Assembly: GCA_963693315.1 (NCBI GenBank)
Contig: OY856187.1
Coordinates: 389,726,248 to 389,790,247, forward strand
Origin: Diogma glabrata
Taxonomy: Eukaryota; Arthropoda; Insecta; Diptera; Cylindrotomidae
DNA length: 64,000 bases
Reading direction: 5' to 3'
This document shows positions 32,601-45,420 of the stretch, piece after piece; within the stretch, counting starts at the first letter, position 1; the number at the start of each line of letters is the position of its first letter. The notes below the pieces were generated by a model that did no database searches, had not been told where the DNA came from, and saw only the letters and a list, made by a program, of their open reading frames with translations. A program made the position numbers and the translations under genes.

Positions 32601-33071
32601 TCGAAACAGAAAATTTTAAATTTTTTTTTAAATAGTGCTATCTATCCTTACTCTAAAATATATCAAATTTACAAGGAGGCGTTTTTTCGTTTACTTGAGG
32701 CATTTAATTTTAAAGATTTTTGGTCCGACTAAAATTCTAATTTTATATCATTTTTTCGAACAATTTTTATTAATAAAATATTATAACCACTGGAGTTCGA
32801 AAAATGAAAAATTTGAATGAAAAATCGGAAAATTAGATGAAAATTAGATGAAAAATTAGAATTGTAGTCGGACTAAAAATATTTAAAATTAAATATGAAC
32901 CTCAAGAAAACGAAAAAACGACTCTTTGTAAATTTGATATATTTTAGAGTAAGGATAGCACTATTTAAAAAAAAAAATAAAATTTAGTTGTATTTAAAAT
33001 TTTTTGTTTCAATGTTTCGATGTATGTAATTTGTAATGACTTTTTGACGAAATGAATTTTTGGTGGTATGA
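32553..33071. mobile_element. foldback element with CGAA-rich ends
   Basis: Arms of about 200 bp: TAGTGCTATCTATCCTTACTCTAAAATATATC at 32633-32665 is mirrored by GATATATTTTAGAGTAAGGATAGCACTA at 32936-32963. CATTTCGTCGAAAAGTCATT is mirrored by AATGACTTTTTGACGAAATG at 33036-33055. The centre lies near 32800. Confidence 0.75.
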
Positions 33072-33126
33072 AAAATAAAATTAAATTGTACTTTAACCCT
33101 ACATAGCGCTTGAAACTAATTAAAAA

Positions 33127-35703
33127 AATATGGAGGGGCTGAAATCTCACAGCTCTCTGAGATATCAAGACTTCGGTCTGGGTTAAGGATTTTGATATAG
33201 TTTTCGACAAAAAACTTTTATGAGGACATGGTTTTTAATTTTGGACAGCGATGTATATCAAACATAACTCTTTGTTAAAGTACAAGTATTTTTTATCTCT
33301 GTTTAAAAATTTATTACAAAACTAACACGAAACATCAATACGTTGCCGGAAAATTATAATCAAAATTCCAAAAATATTGTTAAATTAAATAAAATCAAAC
33401 TTTTTCAAAATTCCAAAAATATTACAAAAATTTATTCTAAAATCAAATATTTAAACTTTTTCTAAATTCCGATAATATTCCAAAAATTCTTAAAAATTTA
33501 AACTTTTCCAAAATTCTAAAAATATTGCAAAAATTATAACAAAATCAAAAATTGAAACTTTTTTCAAAATTCCAAAAATATTCCAAAAATTAGAATGAAA
33601 TCAAATATTTAAACTTTTTCTTAATTCCAATAATAATCCAAAAATTCTTAAAAATTCAAACTTTTTCCAAAATTCTAAAAATATTTATTACAAAATCAAA
33701 TATTAAAAATTTTTCCAAAATTACAAAAATTATAATAAAATCAAAAATTAAAAATTTTTCAAAATTCTAAAAATACTCCAAAAATTCTTACAAAATCAAA
33801 AATTAAAATTTTTGCCGATATTCTAAAAATATTGCAAAAATTATACAAAATCAAAAATACAAACTTTTTCAAGATTTGAAAAATATTTCGAAAACTATTA
33901 CAAATTCAAAAATTTCCATGTCCAATTTCATTTTCAATTACATTTACGTCATAAAACAGCTACATTTTTTTCCCCAAAATATTGGCTAAAAAAATAAATG
34001 AAATCATTTTTTGACACACTTGACATTATTTTTTTGACAAACTTATAATGCCGTAATTCTCTATAACAATAATAAAATTTCATGTCATACAAACTATTAA
34101 TTTTATTTTTTTCTAAAAAAATTGGGTAAAAAATAAATAAAAACCTTTCTTTTGACACACTTGACAACATTTTTTTGACAAACTTATAATGCCATAATTC
34201 TCAATAATAATAATAAAATTTCATTTCAAACAAACAATTAATTTTATTTTTTTTCCAAAAAAATTAGGTAAAAACATGAATAAAAATCTTTCTTTTGACA
34301 CACTTGACAACATTTTTTTGACAAACTTATAATGCAATAATCTAGTTTTTGATCTCACATACCAATCCCTACCATCAAGATTTCTCCAAATTTAATGTTC
34401 CTACTCGTAATCACTTAAAATGAACGTTTTTTAAGTCATAAATATGAACATATGCTATTTTTGACACACATAATGATTTTTTGACACACTTCCGGTACAG
34501 TTATCGAACACAGCGTCCTTTCGGACCTGTCCCTTACCTATTTTCGAAAAGAAAAATTTTTGAAATCCCTCCAGCCGTTTTTCCTGCAGCGTAGGTAAAA
34601 ATCATGGTCGGGATTGGTATGTGAGATCAAAAACTAGATTATTGCATTATAAGTATGTCAAAAAAATGTTGTCAAGTGTGTCAAAAGAAAGATTTTTATT
34701 TATATTTTTACCTAATTTTTTGAAAAAAAAAAATAAAATTAATTGTTTGTTTGAAATGAAGTTTTATTATTATTATTGAGAATTATGGCATTATAAGTTT
34801 GTCAAAAAATGTTGTCAAGTGTGTCAAAAGAAAGGTTTTTATTTATTTTTAACCCAATTTTTATAGAAAAAAATAAAATTAATAGTTTGTATGACATGAT
34901 ATTTTATTATTATCATAGAGAATTATGGCATTATAAGTTTGTCAAAAAATAATGTCAAGTGTGTCAAAAAATGATTTCATTTATTTTTTAGCCAATTTTT
35001 TGGAAAAAAAATGTAGCTGTTTTTATGACGTAAATGTAATTTAAAATGAAATTGGACATGGAAATTTTTGAATTTGTAATAGTTTTTGAAATATTTTTGG
35101 AATTTTGAAAAAGTTTGTATATTTAATTTTGTAATAATTTTTGCAATATTTTTAGAATTTCGGAAAAAGTTTTAATTTTTGATTTTGTAAGATTTTTTAA
35201 AATATATATTTTTAGAAGTTTGAAAAATATAAAATTTTTGATTTTATTATAATTTTTGGAATTTTGAAAAAATTTTCAATTTTTGATTTTGTAATAATTT
35301 TTGCAATATTTTTAGAATTTTGGAAAAAGTTTGAATTTTTAAGCATTTTTGAAATATTATTGGAATTTAGAAAAAATTTAAATATATGATTTTATTCTAA
35401 TTTTTGGAATATTTTTGGAATTTTGAAAAAGTTTGATTTTATTTAATTTAACAATATTTTTGGAATTTTGATTATAATTTTCCGGCAACGTATTGATGTT
35501 TCGTGTTAGTTTTGTAATAAATTTTTAAACAGAGATAAAAAATACTTGTACTTTAACAAAGAGTTATGTTTGATATACATCGCTGCCCAAAACTAAAAAC
35601 CATGTCCTCATAAAACTTTTTTGCCGAAAACTATATCAAAATCCTTAACCCAGACCGAAGTCTTGATATCTCAGAGCTGTGAGATTTCAGCCCCTCCATA
35701 TTT
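33127..35703. mobile_element. 2.6 kb foldback with minisatellite arms
   Basis: Left arm 33127 to about 34375, right arm about 34603 to 35703, loop about 227 bp. Outer ends read TATGGAGGGGCTGAAATCTC and its complement. The inner ends read GATCTCACATACCAATCCCT and its complement. Most of each arm is a degenerate tandem repeat of roughly 50-60 bp built from TTTTTCCAAAATTCTAAAAA / TATTGCAAAAATTATAAC-like words; three TTGACACACTTGACA units lie nearer the centre. The arms differ in length by about 150 bp, so repeat units were gained or lost. No ORF of note. Confidence 0.85.
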
Positions 35704-36353
35704 TACTTTTCGATTAGTAAGTTTTAATTTTTTTAAAATATTTTCGAGAAAAAATGTAATCTAAAATCAATGTAAACAATAATAAAATGCTTGACTTTTT
35801 TACTGTCAAATTTTTATTTTTGTTGTTATTCTTTTTGTTGTTTTTCTTTTCTATGTAATGGCGTCTCTTTTTTTATATTAATTTTGGGGGCAAAAAAACG
35901 CTTAAATTTGAAATTCAATGCAATAATAGAAATATTTACGGCGCCTCTACGAAAACGCAAGTGTGTTAGTAACAACTTATTGGTGTGCAAAAATTGCTTC
36001 AACTTTTAACATCAATTTCACTTCTTCTATTCTCTTAATTCTTTGCTTCCATTGTAATTTTATAAATTCTCTTACTTGTGTGTAGAATGTGACGCAATCA
36101 TTAAATTCTACAACAGTTCTATAAGTTTATTAAATATTCCCCTAACAAATTAAAAGCTTCATTTGTTGGTATAGTAATATCAAAAAGTTAAAACGAGAAC
36201 AATACATATATAAAATATAAAATAAAATAGTACATTATATAACAAGTTTGAGAAGTAAGCTATTATTGACCGAGAACTTTTAGATCCTGAGGTGCGTAGC
36301 GCCGAGGGATTTAATGTTCGAGGTATATTAGTCTTCTCAACCGAGGTATATAT
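35704..36353. other. spacer between foldback elements
   Basis: AT-rich. The part at 36280-36350 (TGCGTAGCGCCGAGG) abuts the next element; no gene seen. Confidence 0.5.
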
Positions 36354-37296
36354 TAGTCCAGTAAATAAAGGTCGAAAAAGATCAAAAGCTCGCAAAAATC
36401 CTGTCACGGACGGGACCTGGCGGAAATTGTTGGTCTTACCGAGTCCTTTGACGTGAGAAAAATTACCTTGGGGTTCCGACCCTGTGAGCCTGGAAAATGG
36501 CGCTCAAAGTGTCAGAAGTAGTTTCCGGGCCATATCTCCGGAAATATGGCAGTTAGGGCATTCCTGTTTAGCCAGAAATGAAGGTGAGCTAATTATCTAC
36601 AGAAATGGTCCTATTCATTTTTTTCGGAACATTGATACTTTTTGCAAAAACGGGTAGTGAAAAATTGTCAAATTTGAAACCATGAAAAAACGCCAGATTC
36701 TCATCAAATTTGAGAACTGAGGGCTTGGAAATACCCACAGCTCCATGTTTTGGCCTGAAAAATTTGACCTGCAAATGACAATGGCTTCCTCGTTGTATTT
36801 GCGAAATTTTCGCGGCCATATAGGAGCATAGGAAGGATCAGTGGCCGTGCAAATATTGAGAAGGAAAATTTAATTTTCTTTTTGGAAATAAGGATCCAAC
36901 TTCTTTTTATTTCATCATAAAGCTTACGAGTGCCGGAAGGCCACTCGCAAATTCATAGAAATTGTGCAAAAACAATTTTGTCCACCTTACGGCTTCTTGA
37001 ACTCCTGGCTGTGCTGTCTTACATAAGTTGAAACCTCTAAAGGGTGCTCAATATTTTCTCGATATGGTCATCGACCTCTTGTGCTAATTCTAGGTGATTT
37101 TGGCAAACTTTTTCGCAAGATGTTTTTCGCAAACTTTTTTTCGCGAACTTTAGTGGCAACAATTCAGATGGGGTATTTTGTGGAAATACTAAAAAATAAC
37201 TCAAAAATTTCAATCTATCAAAAATTTATTACAGACAAATACATTAACTTATACAAAACTGTAAGTATAACCAGTTAACTGGATCTTATTCAAAAC

Positions 37297-37590
37297 CACC
37301 TCATCCAAGTCCATCGCTCACGGTAGTCTCGCTCTCTTCTTCCCCTTTTTCTTCCTCACATTCTACTTCATCCTCTGCCTGTATTTGTTCAGATGAGATT
37401 ACAGTTTTTTCTTTTTTTAGCCGGCGTCCACCAACATTCGTTCAGCTCATCTTCATGTTCAAGCACTTTTATAATTTTTCAAACTTCAACTTGCACTCAT
37501 TTATGATAAAGTTGTTCCAGCATTGTAATGCTCAACAAATTTACCTCTGGGACAATCAAAGAGATTAACTGTTCCTTACCCTTGCTCAAA
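37297..37590 (-). pseudogene. relic of a protein C-terminus inside the 3.1 kb TIR element
   Basis: Minus strand, three frames: GTVNLFDCPRGKFVEHYNAG, then VLEHEDELNECWWTPAKKRK, then an acidic tail VISSEQIQAEDEVECEEEKG ending SDGLG and TGA. This could be the end of the element's own transposase. The family was not recognised. Confidence 0.4.
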
Positions 37591-38149
37591 AAATTGAAAC
37601 GTCAACACTAACTTTTAAACAGCACCAAATAATTTCCAAATAGCACCAAAAGTCCACTTTTTGTCCAAATTTTTTTTTTTATAAATATTGATTTCCAACA
37701 AAACAGAAAATTTTCAGCAATCAAATGGTTTGCAAAATGTTTTTTTATTCGCCTACTATTAAAGTGTTACTTTATTACTGTGATTTGCGGCTTTAAAGTG
37801 TCACTTTTCAACTATTTATTTTATTGTCATAGCTACGTCCAAAAAAGTAAAAAGCATTTGCATTTGTTTAAATTCTATGAAAAATAAAAATTTTTATCAA
37901 AACCTTAAATTCACGAATTACAATTCAAGCACCCTTAAATTCAAAATTTCATTATCCAATTAAAATAGTTGTTATCATTTGTTGTCATAGCTACACAATA
38001 ATTTGAAAAAAATAATAAATATTTTGTCAAAGGTTACTTGTTCCACATATTTTTATTTTAAAATTTATGAAAATTTATATATTTATATTTTTAATTTATA
38101 ATAAACAAATTTTCTTAAAATATTTTGCTTGCGGCGAATAAAAAATAGT

Positions 38150-38266
38150 ATATGATGCACGGACGTAAGCTATTTTGGACTTAATGTGGGTCAAATCTCG
38201 GCTAGCGCCTCGATTTGCAAACTCCACATCCGTCCAAAATCTTTAGCTTTACGTCCTAGCATCATA
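38150..38266. repeat. GC-richer imperfect hairpin
   Basis: GATGCACGGACGTAAGCTAT pairs with the complement of CTTTACGTCCTAGCATC, and GTGGGTCAAATC with GATTTGCAAACTCCAC. The loop is CTCGGCTAGCGCCTC. It stands out from AT-rich surroundings. Confidence 0.6.
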
Positions 38267-39467
38267 ATGTACTATTGTTGACGATAAACAATAACAATAT
38301 AAGTCCACGAGGGACGCGTGAAGCCAGTGTGTGTGTGCCATGTGTGTGCGCCTGCGCGGACCGATATTGTACACGTAATATACGCGCCGCCACGTGAAGC
38401 AGAAAAAAAGAGGAAATTATCATAAATAATTTCAGAGAAACTTTTTCTATTTTTTTTTTGTGGATTAAAAACAATGACATTATTTATATCAATGGAAAGC
38501 TGAGAACCTCAGATTTACTTTTATATAAGTAACAATACCCAAAACATTCCTCGGAAAGAAAACAAAGTGTCTGAAAAATTTGGCCAGTTTTTTCCCGTGT
38601 GAGCGTAAAATCAACTTTTAAAGAGCCCTGGAAATTTCTAAACAATTTGGAAAATACGATCGGAAACTAGACATTCTAAGCTACAAATTGGGGTCACTTA
38701 TGAGGCACTTCAATAGACAATAAATCATTTATTAATGATTTTCCGCGGACTTTCCGAAACTCCATGAAAGTCCTCAAAATGGAAATTAATAAATTCCTTT
38801 TTGTTTAAAAGTGCGAGAAAGCCACTGTGGCAAACTTTCTGAGATGTTTCAAGACCCCCCCAGGTACAATAATCAAGAAAGAAACATATAAAAATACAAT
38901 TTTTAAAAAAAATATGAATAAATTTAAAACAGCGTCAGAAAACCGGATAAAAAGAAACTTTGACCGCCATTTGCACTCGCTTACAAATGTGATAACAGAA
39001 ATTTTATCACAGTATGTGACAGGTGCGGTTTTTTCTTTCACATGAATTTTGAATCATCGAAAAATATTGAATTTTGACCGAGTTATCCGCTAATTTGTCC
39101 GCCGCTCCTTAGTAAATACGTGAAAAGCGGCGTTCTGGCTCCATGATGAAGAGAAAAACGCAGGACAAGGTTCGAGTCCGTTATCTCGGTAACTATCGGG
39201 TTTACGATAAAAATGAATAGGACCATTTCTGTAGATAATTAGCTCACCTTCATTTCTAGCTAAACAGGAATACACTAACTGCCATATTTCCGGAGATATG
39301 GCCCGGAAACTACTTCTGACACTTTGAGGGCCATTTTACAGGCTCACAGGGTCGGAACCCCAAGGTAATTTTGTTCACGTCAAAGTACTCGGTAAGACCA
39401 ACAATTTCCGCCAGGTCCCGTCCGCGACAGGATTTTTGCGACCTTTTAACCTTTATTTACTGGACTA

Positions 39468-39895
39468 TATAGAATTTTTTAACTACTAACACTAATTTAT
39501 CATATTTGCTTTGATTAAATTTTGTTATTAGTCATTTTCCATTTCATTTTTTAAATATCTTAAAATATCAGAAGCCTGGAAATTTTGGGTTCATACAAAT
39601 AAAACGAAACAAAAGAATGCAATTATTATTTGTTTTGTGTTTTTTTGTTCATTTCAATTGAAAATAAAAGAAAATTTGTCATTATTAACCTAGGTAATTT
39701 TTTGATATTATTATTCTTAGGTTGAGAAAAATTACTTCTCATTGGGGTATTCGAGTAAATAATGATGATTTCTCAAGTTAGTAGTTAAAAAAAGTTTTTC
39801 TATGCTATCTATGATGCATGTTTTTCAATATAGTGATAAAAACTTTAGCAGGCAAACTGGAAATTATTCAAAATATTTTGCAGTCGTTGATAAAA
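39468..39895. other. spacer DNA
   Basis: AT-rich, nothing recognised. Confidence 0.5.
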
Positions 39896-40026
39896 TAGCA
39901 TCTTGTATTCGCATAGGATGATGGCAATTCTTCACTCGGATGATTACCTCCATTCGCTTCATTCACTCCATTCACTTCATCCTCGTGAAGAATTGCCTTC
40001 ATTCTAAGTTCATACAAGAATCTACT
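39896..40026. repeat. small palindromic MITE-like repeat
   Basis: The outer word TAGCATCTTGTATTC pairs with GAATACAAG-type sequence at the right (ATACAAGAATCTA), and GGCAATTCTTCACTCGGATGA with the complement of CATCCTCGTGAAGAATTGCC. Confidence 0.65.
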
Positions 40027-41325
40027 ATTCTGACAAGTGACAACATTTTCCTGTACATTGCATTTGGACTGGTTCGTATTATTTTTAAGAAAATTTTTTG
40101 CTTATTTTAATTTGTACCTTTTCAAAAAAAATAATCTGAATTTTCTTAAAAAATTTATATTTTTTTTTAGTAAATTCGGTTATTTCAGTAAAATCGAATT
40201 CAGCTTTTGTTATAAATTCTCACAAGTTTTGAATAGATTTGGCTGTTAATTTTCATATGACAACTATTACTAATTAAACTACTTTAATCATTACTGTACA
40301 TAAAATTATTTTTAAGTAGATTATCATTTTATTTATATTAAAATGTATTTTATTTTACCTATTCTATGTACTATTCTACTACTTATGGATAGTGGATATG
40401 GTTACTACAGTTTTGTTTTAAAATTTTATGAAAACATTGGTATAATTTAGATACAAACAGTTCGTATAAAAAATGATCAACAAAAGCATTAGTAATTGCA
40501 AATTAAATAATAAAAGCGTACAATTAGTACATAGTTTATAATATAGTAGTACATATATAATAGTACCTATTATTTGCTAAAAAATCAAATTTTATTGTTT
40601 TCAAAAAATTCGTGAAAAATCAATTTTTTTGTCTGCTTAAATCACATTTATTATTTTCTGGTATTTTCTAAGCAAAAAACAATATTACAAATAGGCACTG
40701 ATTGTGTTGTATTTCCTCTAAAGTTTAAAAAAAATTCGTTATTTTCAAACCCAAATTAAATTTGCCATATCATTACTTTTATTGGTAATTGTTACAAATT
40801 TAAGTATTTATTTATGTATTAGAGATTATTGGCTAGAAGCCATTTACAAATTATAGGGTTGTAATTAATGTGTTGTTTTTTAGGGAAAACGCAACTAAAC
40901 GTTCAAACAAACAAAACTTAGAAAATTTCTGTTTATGCGTAAATTGTAATTTTTATTTTTTAGTTGTTAAACTTAGTAAAGCCAACATGTTATTATTTCA
41001 CATTTTATAACATGTAAAAAAATGAAAAACAGCTAGACCTATTATAGCTACGAACTCTATTTGCGATTCATCAAACAATATAAAACCCACCAAAAGAAAC
41101 AAAAAACTGTTTTGAATACCATACAAAAACAGTTACTTTAAACACTATATAGACAGTTTTCCATTACAAAAGTTACAACAAAACTCCGTTCAGTTGTAGA
41201 AGATGTCATCACTCATCAAAAATGCCGAAGTTTTTGGATTATAAACATAATTTTTATTTTAATTCCTCTTTTTCAGGTGAATTATATTTTGACATAAATA
41301 TGCCTTATGAGCACTCGATACAGCT
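40027..41325. other. AT-rich intergenic DNA
   Basis: No exon, RNA gene or element recognised. Confidence 0.5.
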
Positions 41326-42105
41326 GGGCTATTATTTTGAAAACGTACATCGAAAAAAAAACAACTATTTTTTAAAAATCTGAAATTTTGATATTTTGTT
41401 GGTATTGACGAAAGGAAAAAAGTAATTTCTGCTTTTATTTTTTGTGTACTCTGAATCGGAGTTATGCGCGGTTGAATTTTGAGGCTTTTTCACGTAGTTT
41501 TTGGTAATGGTAGCAATGTTTTGTGAATAGGTGCCACAAATTTCATCCGACTTACGTATATTTTTGTAAGTAAAAAGGAAAATAATTGAATAATTGAAAT
41601 AAGTAAGTTTAAAATTAATAACTTTTCTCTTTTCCGCTAGGCGGCGCGTAAAACCTTGGTTTACTTCAAAGCTCATATCTCAAAAAGTAGGCTTTTTTTT
41701 TTGTTTTTCACAAATTTTAAAGTAAACATATGCAGCTATGAAATTGAGAAATAAAAAGTCAGCAATTCAATATGGATTTTTTCTTACGATTTTTTAAAGT
41801 TTGGTATATGAAAAATTCACATGTGTTTTTTTATTAAGTTAATAATCCTGTACTAAATGTGGATCTAATAAATTAAACATTTCATATTTTAACACCTGCA
41901 ATAAATTTGAACCATTTTTTGTGTATTTCTGATTGAGAAACAGGTTTTTATTCAGAATAAGAACTGGAGATCCCAATGATCGAAGATTTTGTTATAATTT
42001 CAACATCACCAACACTAACATTAGAAAAAAAACATTAAAAACATATTTTTTCTTTAAACATTATAATTTAATCAATATTATAAATAAATACATTAAAAAA
42101 TTAAT

Positions 42106-44016
42106 TTATATATTTTTTTTTGCCTTTAAATTGAAATATTTATGATCATCAGAAAAAGAAAACATTTTGGCAATTATTTTATCGGGTGTAGTGTTATCCG
42201 GTAAAAAACAGTGGAATCCTTGAGTTCCACTTATGGTTTTAATGTCCGAAAACCGCACCGAAAGAAATTGTTCCTGTAGTTCGATATCTTCTGAAGACAC
42301 ATATGAAAACTTCATAACGTGGTTTTTTTTCGACCAAATTTCCGCGCATTCAAACAATTCCCTTGCTGTTGATATTTTTTTTCCTCTAAGCGAAGCTCTC
42401 CGGGCTTCTCTTTTAAGTGTTTCTCCGATCCCATCGGATGGACCCTTTCCGTGGGCAGTTGCAAAGAAATGCCATTCTGCAGGTATTTTAAAATCATCAA
42501 TATGTTTGCAGAGATTTATGAAATTCTTCTTATTTTTAAATTGAGCTGCTGAACCATCAGTAAAATATAAAATTTTTTTGATACTTGGATATATTTCTTG
42601 CTATTTTTCAATGAATTCAATACACCTTTCCTGGTATTTATGAACAAAAGATAAAACCTCTAGTTTATCATTACATGATTTGTAGTAAACTACGATTGGG
42701 TGGATTGTGGCTTGAACTTTATTGAAATGTGCAGCTTGTATCTCATTCTGCGTTATCATTGAGTAGTTTTCTGAAAAATCCATAATAAATACGTATTCGT
42801 CGTGACGTAAGTTTTGTTTCGTATCCTTAAGAAACTTTGATTGCTGCCTTGCGATGAAATCATGAATTTTTAATTTGTTTACCGATGTATGTACTAAATC
42901 TTCTACAAATTCTTCCTTATTTTTTTCCATTCGTTCTAACGAATATCTATCTTGCATTAACCATTTCTCATAATGTATTTCTTCGTAAAATTCAAGAGAT
43001 TCCAAAATTGTTTCTGTGGAAGCTTCCACGATATTTTTACAATCATCGCATATATTTGTTGCACAATCCACTGTATTATTAGAACAACTCAGTTTCTTAA
43101 GCAGATCTTTTTCATTTTTTACTAAATTTAAGAGCGGCTTTAAACGTACATTTTCGTGTATCATGCATATACAGACATTGTGTGTTCCGGTAGGTCCGGC
43201 TAAAATACATTCCTTCGGTCGCAACGTAGTGAACTTTGAAAAGCTGATTTTGACATCTTTGTTTTCTTCCAAGAACATTTCGTAGATATCGGTGAGGGTC
43301 CATAACACCAACCGCTTTGATTTCTTAATTTTTGTCGATCCTTCTGTAATAGTAACAACATCTTTAAGGTCAGGCATTGTTCTACTAATTTCCTCTGATA
43401 AGAAGTATGTTTGAATTTGTTTTATTATATTTTGTGACAAACTGTGCACTTGTTTGCTTTGAGGCCAACTGTAAGGTCCTACTGTTTCCAACAGATCCAT
43501 GGCGAATTCTACCAGTCGTCTTGATGCATTAAATTCATCCTGGATACGTTGATTTGACCAAAATTTACGTGGTAGAGTTGTCAACAAAAACACTTGTTTT
43601 GATTTACAGCTGGCATCTTTAAACTCTTTTTTAAGGTTCATAAGCCATAATGTATATTCACATTCCTCGTTTGGTGATAACACTTTAACTGAATCTACTT
43701 GAAATATTCTTTGACTTATTGCCGATGTGACACTTGCAATTTTTTGATAACTTCCTGTTGTTATATGATTTTGTTTGATAGGAGATTCAACTAACCTTCC
43801 AAGAACATTGTTGATATCTTCTAAAATGTCATTAAGTAGTTCAGGAACTGGTGGAGATATAGTATCAACCGAAACTGGTGATGGATCTAAAGATGCTGGA
43901 GGTATTTGAATATTTTCGTTCGTTGGAACATTTTCAACATCCTGATTTATAGAAATAATTTCACTATCGATAGTTTCCGAACATGAAAGTTGCTGTATAG
44001 AAAATATTAGTTGCAT
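42106..44016 (-). pseudogene. transposase-like gene of the long-TIR transposon, one in-frame stop
   Basis: A minus-strand frame of 637 codons interrupted by a single TAG (42601-42603). Before it lie a Pro/Ser-rich N-terminus, CNNTVDCATNICDDCKN-type cysteines and YVFIMDFSENYSMITQNEIQ with a possible first catalytic Asp. After it come ILYFTDGSAAQFKN (second Asp), AEWHFFATAHGKGPSDGIGE and TLKREARRASL. This layout (DFSENY, DG..AQ.KN, FFATAHGK) is that of a multi-copy insect/cnidarian transposase-like family that I recognise but cannot name. The true N-terminus is probably spliced: an acceptor TTTCTATACAG lies at about 43997, and an upstream stretch (44063-44210) reads CCNLYGLKNHQRTSKNVKL but meets a stop just before the donor. 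The copy is nearly intact, so the nonsense change is likely recent. Confidence 0.7.
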
Positions 44017-44298
44017 ATGAATTTTTATTCATTTTAATAAAATAATTAAATTTACCTTATTTTTATAGATATAAGTGTTCACATATAAACTGGTCATCAC
44101 GCAAAGTAAAATTTAAGGTCGCAGCTTTTTGAATAATAGTTGGTGTGACCAGTTTCACATTTTTTGATGTTCGCTGATGATTTTTGAGACCGTACAAGTT
44201 ACAACACAATTTGAAAGGCATTTCTATCATTATCTTTTCTAAACGTTATGTCTTCTAAATATTTTGGAATATAATTGATTATAAGGCAATCCAATCAA

Positions 44299-44316
44299 TA
44301 TATATATATATATATA
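44299..44316. repeat. (TA)n microsatellite
   Basis: About nine TA units, inside the long-TIR transposon. Confidence 0.85.
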
Positions 44317-45420
44317 CCATTGAAATAGTTTTGACATAGGTAGAATCAGGTAAAATTAGGTAGGTACAATTTAATATATTTTGATTGGATGCAAGTATAA
44401 TTTGGTCAAAAACCGTTTGTGGGCGTCATTAGAAATTTTAAATGTTAAAATTATGAGTCTCTAATGAGATTTTAATTAGTAAAAAGGGGCTGAATAGACA
44501 TTTTTTAAAATGAATAAACATTTTACAGACCCTTTTAATAATTTAAATTCCTTTATTTTACCACTTAACTTAAATTAATTTTTAATAAGTTTTTAACCAT
44601 TTAATCGCACAGAAAATGGTTCAAATTTATTGCAGGTGTTAAAATATGAAATGTTTAATTTATTTGATCCACATTTAGTACAGGATTATTAACTTAATAA
44701 AAAAACACATGTGAATTTTTCATATACCAAACTTTAAAAAATCGTAAGAAAAAATCCATATTGAATTACTGACTTTTTATTTCTCAATTTCATAGCTTTA
44801 CTTTAAAATTTGTGAAAAACAAAAAAAAAAAAAGATACTTTTTGAGATATGAGCTTTGAAGTAAATCAAGGTTTTACGCGCCGCCTAGCGGAAAAGAGAA
44901 AAGTTATTAATTTTAAACTTACTTATTTCAATTATTCAATTATTTTCCTTTTTACTTGCAAAAATATACGTAAGTCGGATGAAATTTGTGGCACCTATTC
45001 ACAAAACATTGCCACCATTACCAAAAACTACGTGAAAAAGCCTCAAAATTCAACCGCGCATAACTCCGATTCAGAGTACTCAAAAAATAAAAGCAGAAAT
45101 TACTTTTTCCTTTCGTCAATGCCAACAATATATCAAAATTTCAGATTTTTTAAAAATCAAACATTTAAAAATCAACACAAAAATGTACGTTTTCAAAATA
45201 ATAGCCCCTATCATTTTATTTTTACCCGACTACGAAAAAAAGAGGGTTATGTGGTTGGTCGCGATGTATGTATGTTCATCGTTTCCCTCATAACTTCTAA
45301 ACTACTAATCACAATTTGACAAATTAGGTATCGTATGAAGCGTTTTGATCTTTTGCTGGTTATAGGCTTAATGATGTTTAAATAAATTAAAAATGGTTTA
45401 CAATAAATTAAAAATGGCGG

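Larger units (their letters stand above)
36354..39467. mobile_element. 3.1 kb TIR element with about 270 bp TIRs
   Basis: TAGTCCAGTAAATAAAGG at the left is mirrored at the right end. The match runs through CGGACGGGACCTGGCGGAAA, GGGGTTCCGACCCTGTGAG and GGCCATATCTCCGGAAATAT to about 36622 and 39204. A TA duplication is possible but not certain. The interior has only coding relics (37297-37590, minus) and a hairpin at 38150-38266. The TIRs are locally GC-rich. Confidence 0.8.
41326..45207. mobile_element. DNA transposon with about 595 bp terminal inverted repeats
   Basis: 3882 bp. TIRs run at 41326-41919 and 44613-45207. The outer end is GGGCTATTATTTTGAAAACG on both sides and the inner end AACACCTGCAATAAATTTGA. 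The arms differ only by scattered changes. The interior carries one minus-strand gene (next entry). A clear target duplication was not found; CT on each side is possible. Confidence 0.85.

Noticed and set aside
32517..32820. Open frames in the CGAA foldback
   Set aside because: Their translation follows the short tandem words and the palindrome, so they are not coding.
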